From positions 14,137,501 through 14,201,500 of the forward strand of contig JAPQWV010000017.1 in the NCBI GenBank assembly GCA_027422505.1: DNA of 64,000 nucleotides, given 5' to 3'. The notes beneath the pieces are model-generated. The model was given only the letters and a program-made list of their open reading frames with translations, did no database searches and was not told the origin of the DNA. This stretch comes from Craterostigma plantagineum (lineage: Eukaryota > Streptophyta > Magnoliopsida > Lamiales > Linderniaceae). This document shows positions 63,511 through 64,000 of this stretch, in pieces (within the stretch, counting starts at the first letter, position 1; each line of letters opens with the position of its first letter). Made by a program: the position numbers and the translations under genes.

Positions 63511-64000
63511 TAGATTCGATTTACCATTATTTGTTCGAATTTGCACCCTAATCGGATTTTTTTGTGCTCGATTTAGTGTAAGAAAAATGAGTTCGAAAAA
63601 AATTCTTTTGATAACGTTTTGCAGTAGCAAAGTAACACAATGTTGTTGAAACATAACGTATCTGTTTTGTATAGTAACACTTTGCTGTAACTGTATAACA
63701 TAAAATGAAGTAAAAGTAACGCTTCATATAAGACCAAAAAAGCACGTCGTGACTTTCGCTGGAAAAAAAAAAGAACAAAGGGTATTTTCGTCAAATTCTA
63801 TTTTTTGGTCCTTTACTCGATTTTTGCAAAACAGTGGGTCTCTTAAACTTATTCATTTTCTGACATGGTCTGACAGGTAAATGAAAACTTTAGGGGGCCT
63901 GAACAGAAATCTTCCCTTAAAAATAATGCGCCTAATCCACTCGAGCCGACCTTTGCTTGAAAAAGAACAGTAAACTTAGACCGCACTTGCATAGGTCAAG
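63511..64000. other. no gene seen; possible end of an unclassified transposon
   Basis: 63790-63920 contains GGGGGCCTGAACAG, which read inward resembles the TCAGGCCC segment at 54222 and GTTCAGGTCCC at 54258. These might be the two ends of the element that carries both tandem arrays. The similarity is partial. Confidence 0.35.

Overview
The window is nuclear DNA from a flowering plant, probably a eudicot. It is AT-rich, every recognisable protein is of transposon origin, and three retrotransposon families are of types I know from plant genomes (Ty1/copia with Sirevirus-like layout, Tekay/Del-like Ty3/gypsy, Athila-like Ty3/gypsy). A MULE carrying a plant mobile domain (PMD) gene is also plant-specific. 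I see no convincing host gene, tRNA, rRNA or CRISPR. The species cannot be named from the sequence alone.

Layout. 1-5040: a decayed MULE with a PMD gene on + (456-2330), a MURA transposase on - (4489-2459) and an array of nine 29-bp palindromes (4586-5022). 5345-5995: a hAT/MITE-like block rich in GGGTA/TACCC. 6150-7085: a dead copia fragment on +. 7087-8578 plus 42939-43800: a minus-strand copia 3' end duplicated in tandem, the second copy split by a 34-kb nested insertion. 8579-42933: copia element A (minus strand, 306-bp LTRs, TSD ATTGT). Inside A sit copia element B (18865-32353, plus strand, 296-bp LTRs) in the gag gene, and gypsy element C (34581-42206, plus strand, 1483-bp LTRs, TSD TTCGC) in the leader. 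44439-44624: a Ulp1-protease relic. 45410-54200: a broken Athila-like element E on -, split by a truncated solo LTR related to C (47302-49772). 54590-63510: an unclassified repeat region holding 310-bp tandem units, split by element D (56288-61907), a non-autonomous copia derivative with identical LTRs and TSD GTACT.

The most interesting system is the A/B/D family of copia elements. They share the order LTR, PBS, short-repeat array, gag with a coiled-coil tail, pol, short-repeat array, a 1,140-1,180-residue third ORF of unknown function, polypurine tract, LTR (D has lost most of pol). Reading the three families against each other shows three places where an inverted repeat is kept while its sequence changes: around the TATA-like box in the LTR, around the polypurine tract and LTR start (a perfect 11-bp stem in each family), and just after the gag stop codon. 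In D the last of these is repeated four times with compensating changes in both arms. Both third ORFs also follow a splice-acceptor-like tract.

Counts of differences between LTRs were made by eye: A 5 in 306, B 2 in 296, C 1 seen in 1483, D 0 in 336. This gives the insertion order A, then B and C, with D very recent.
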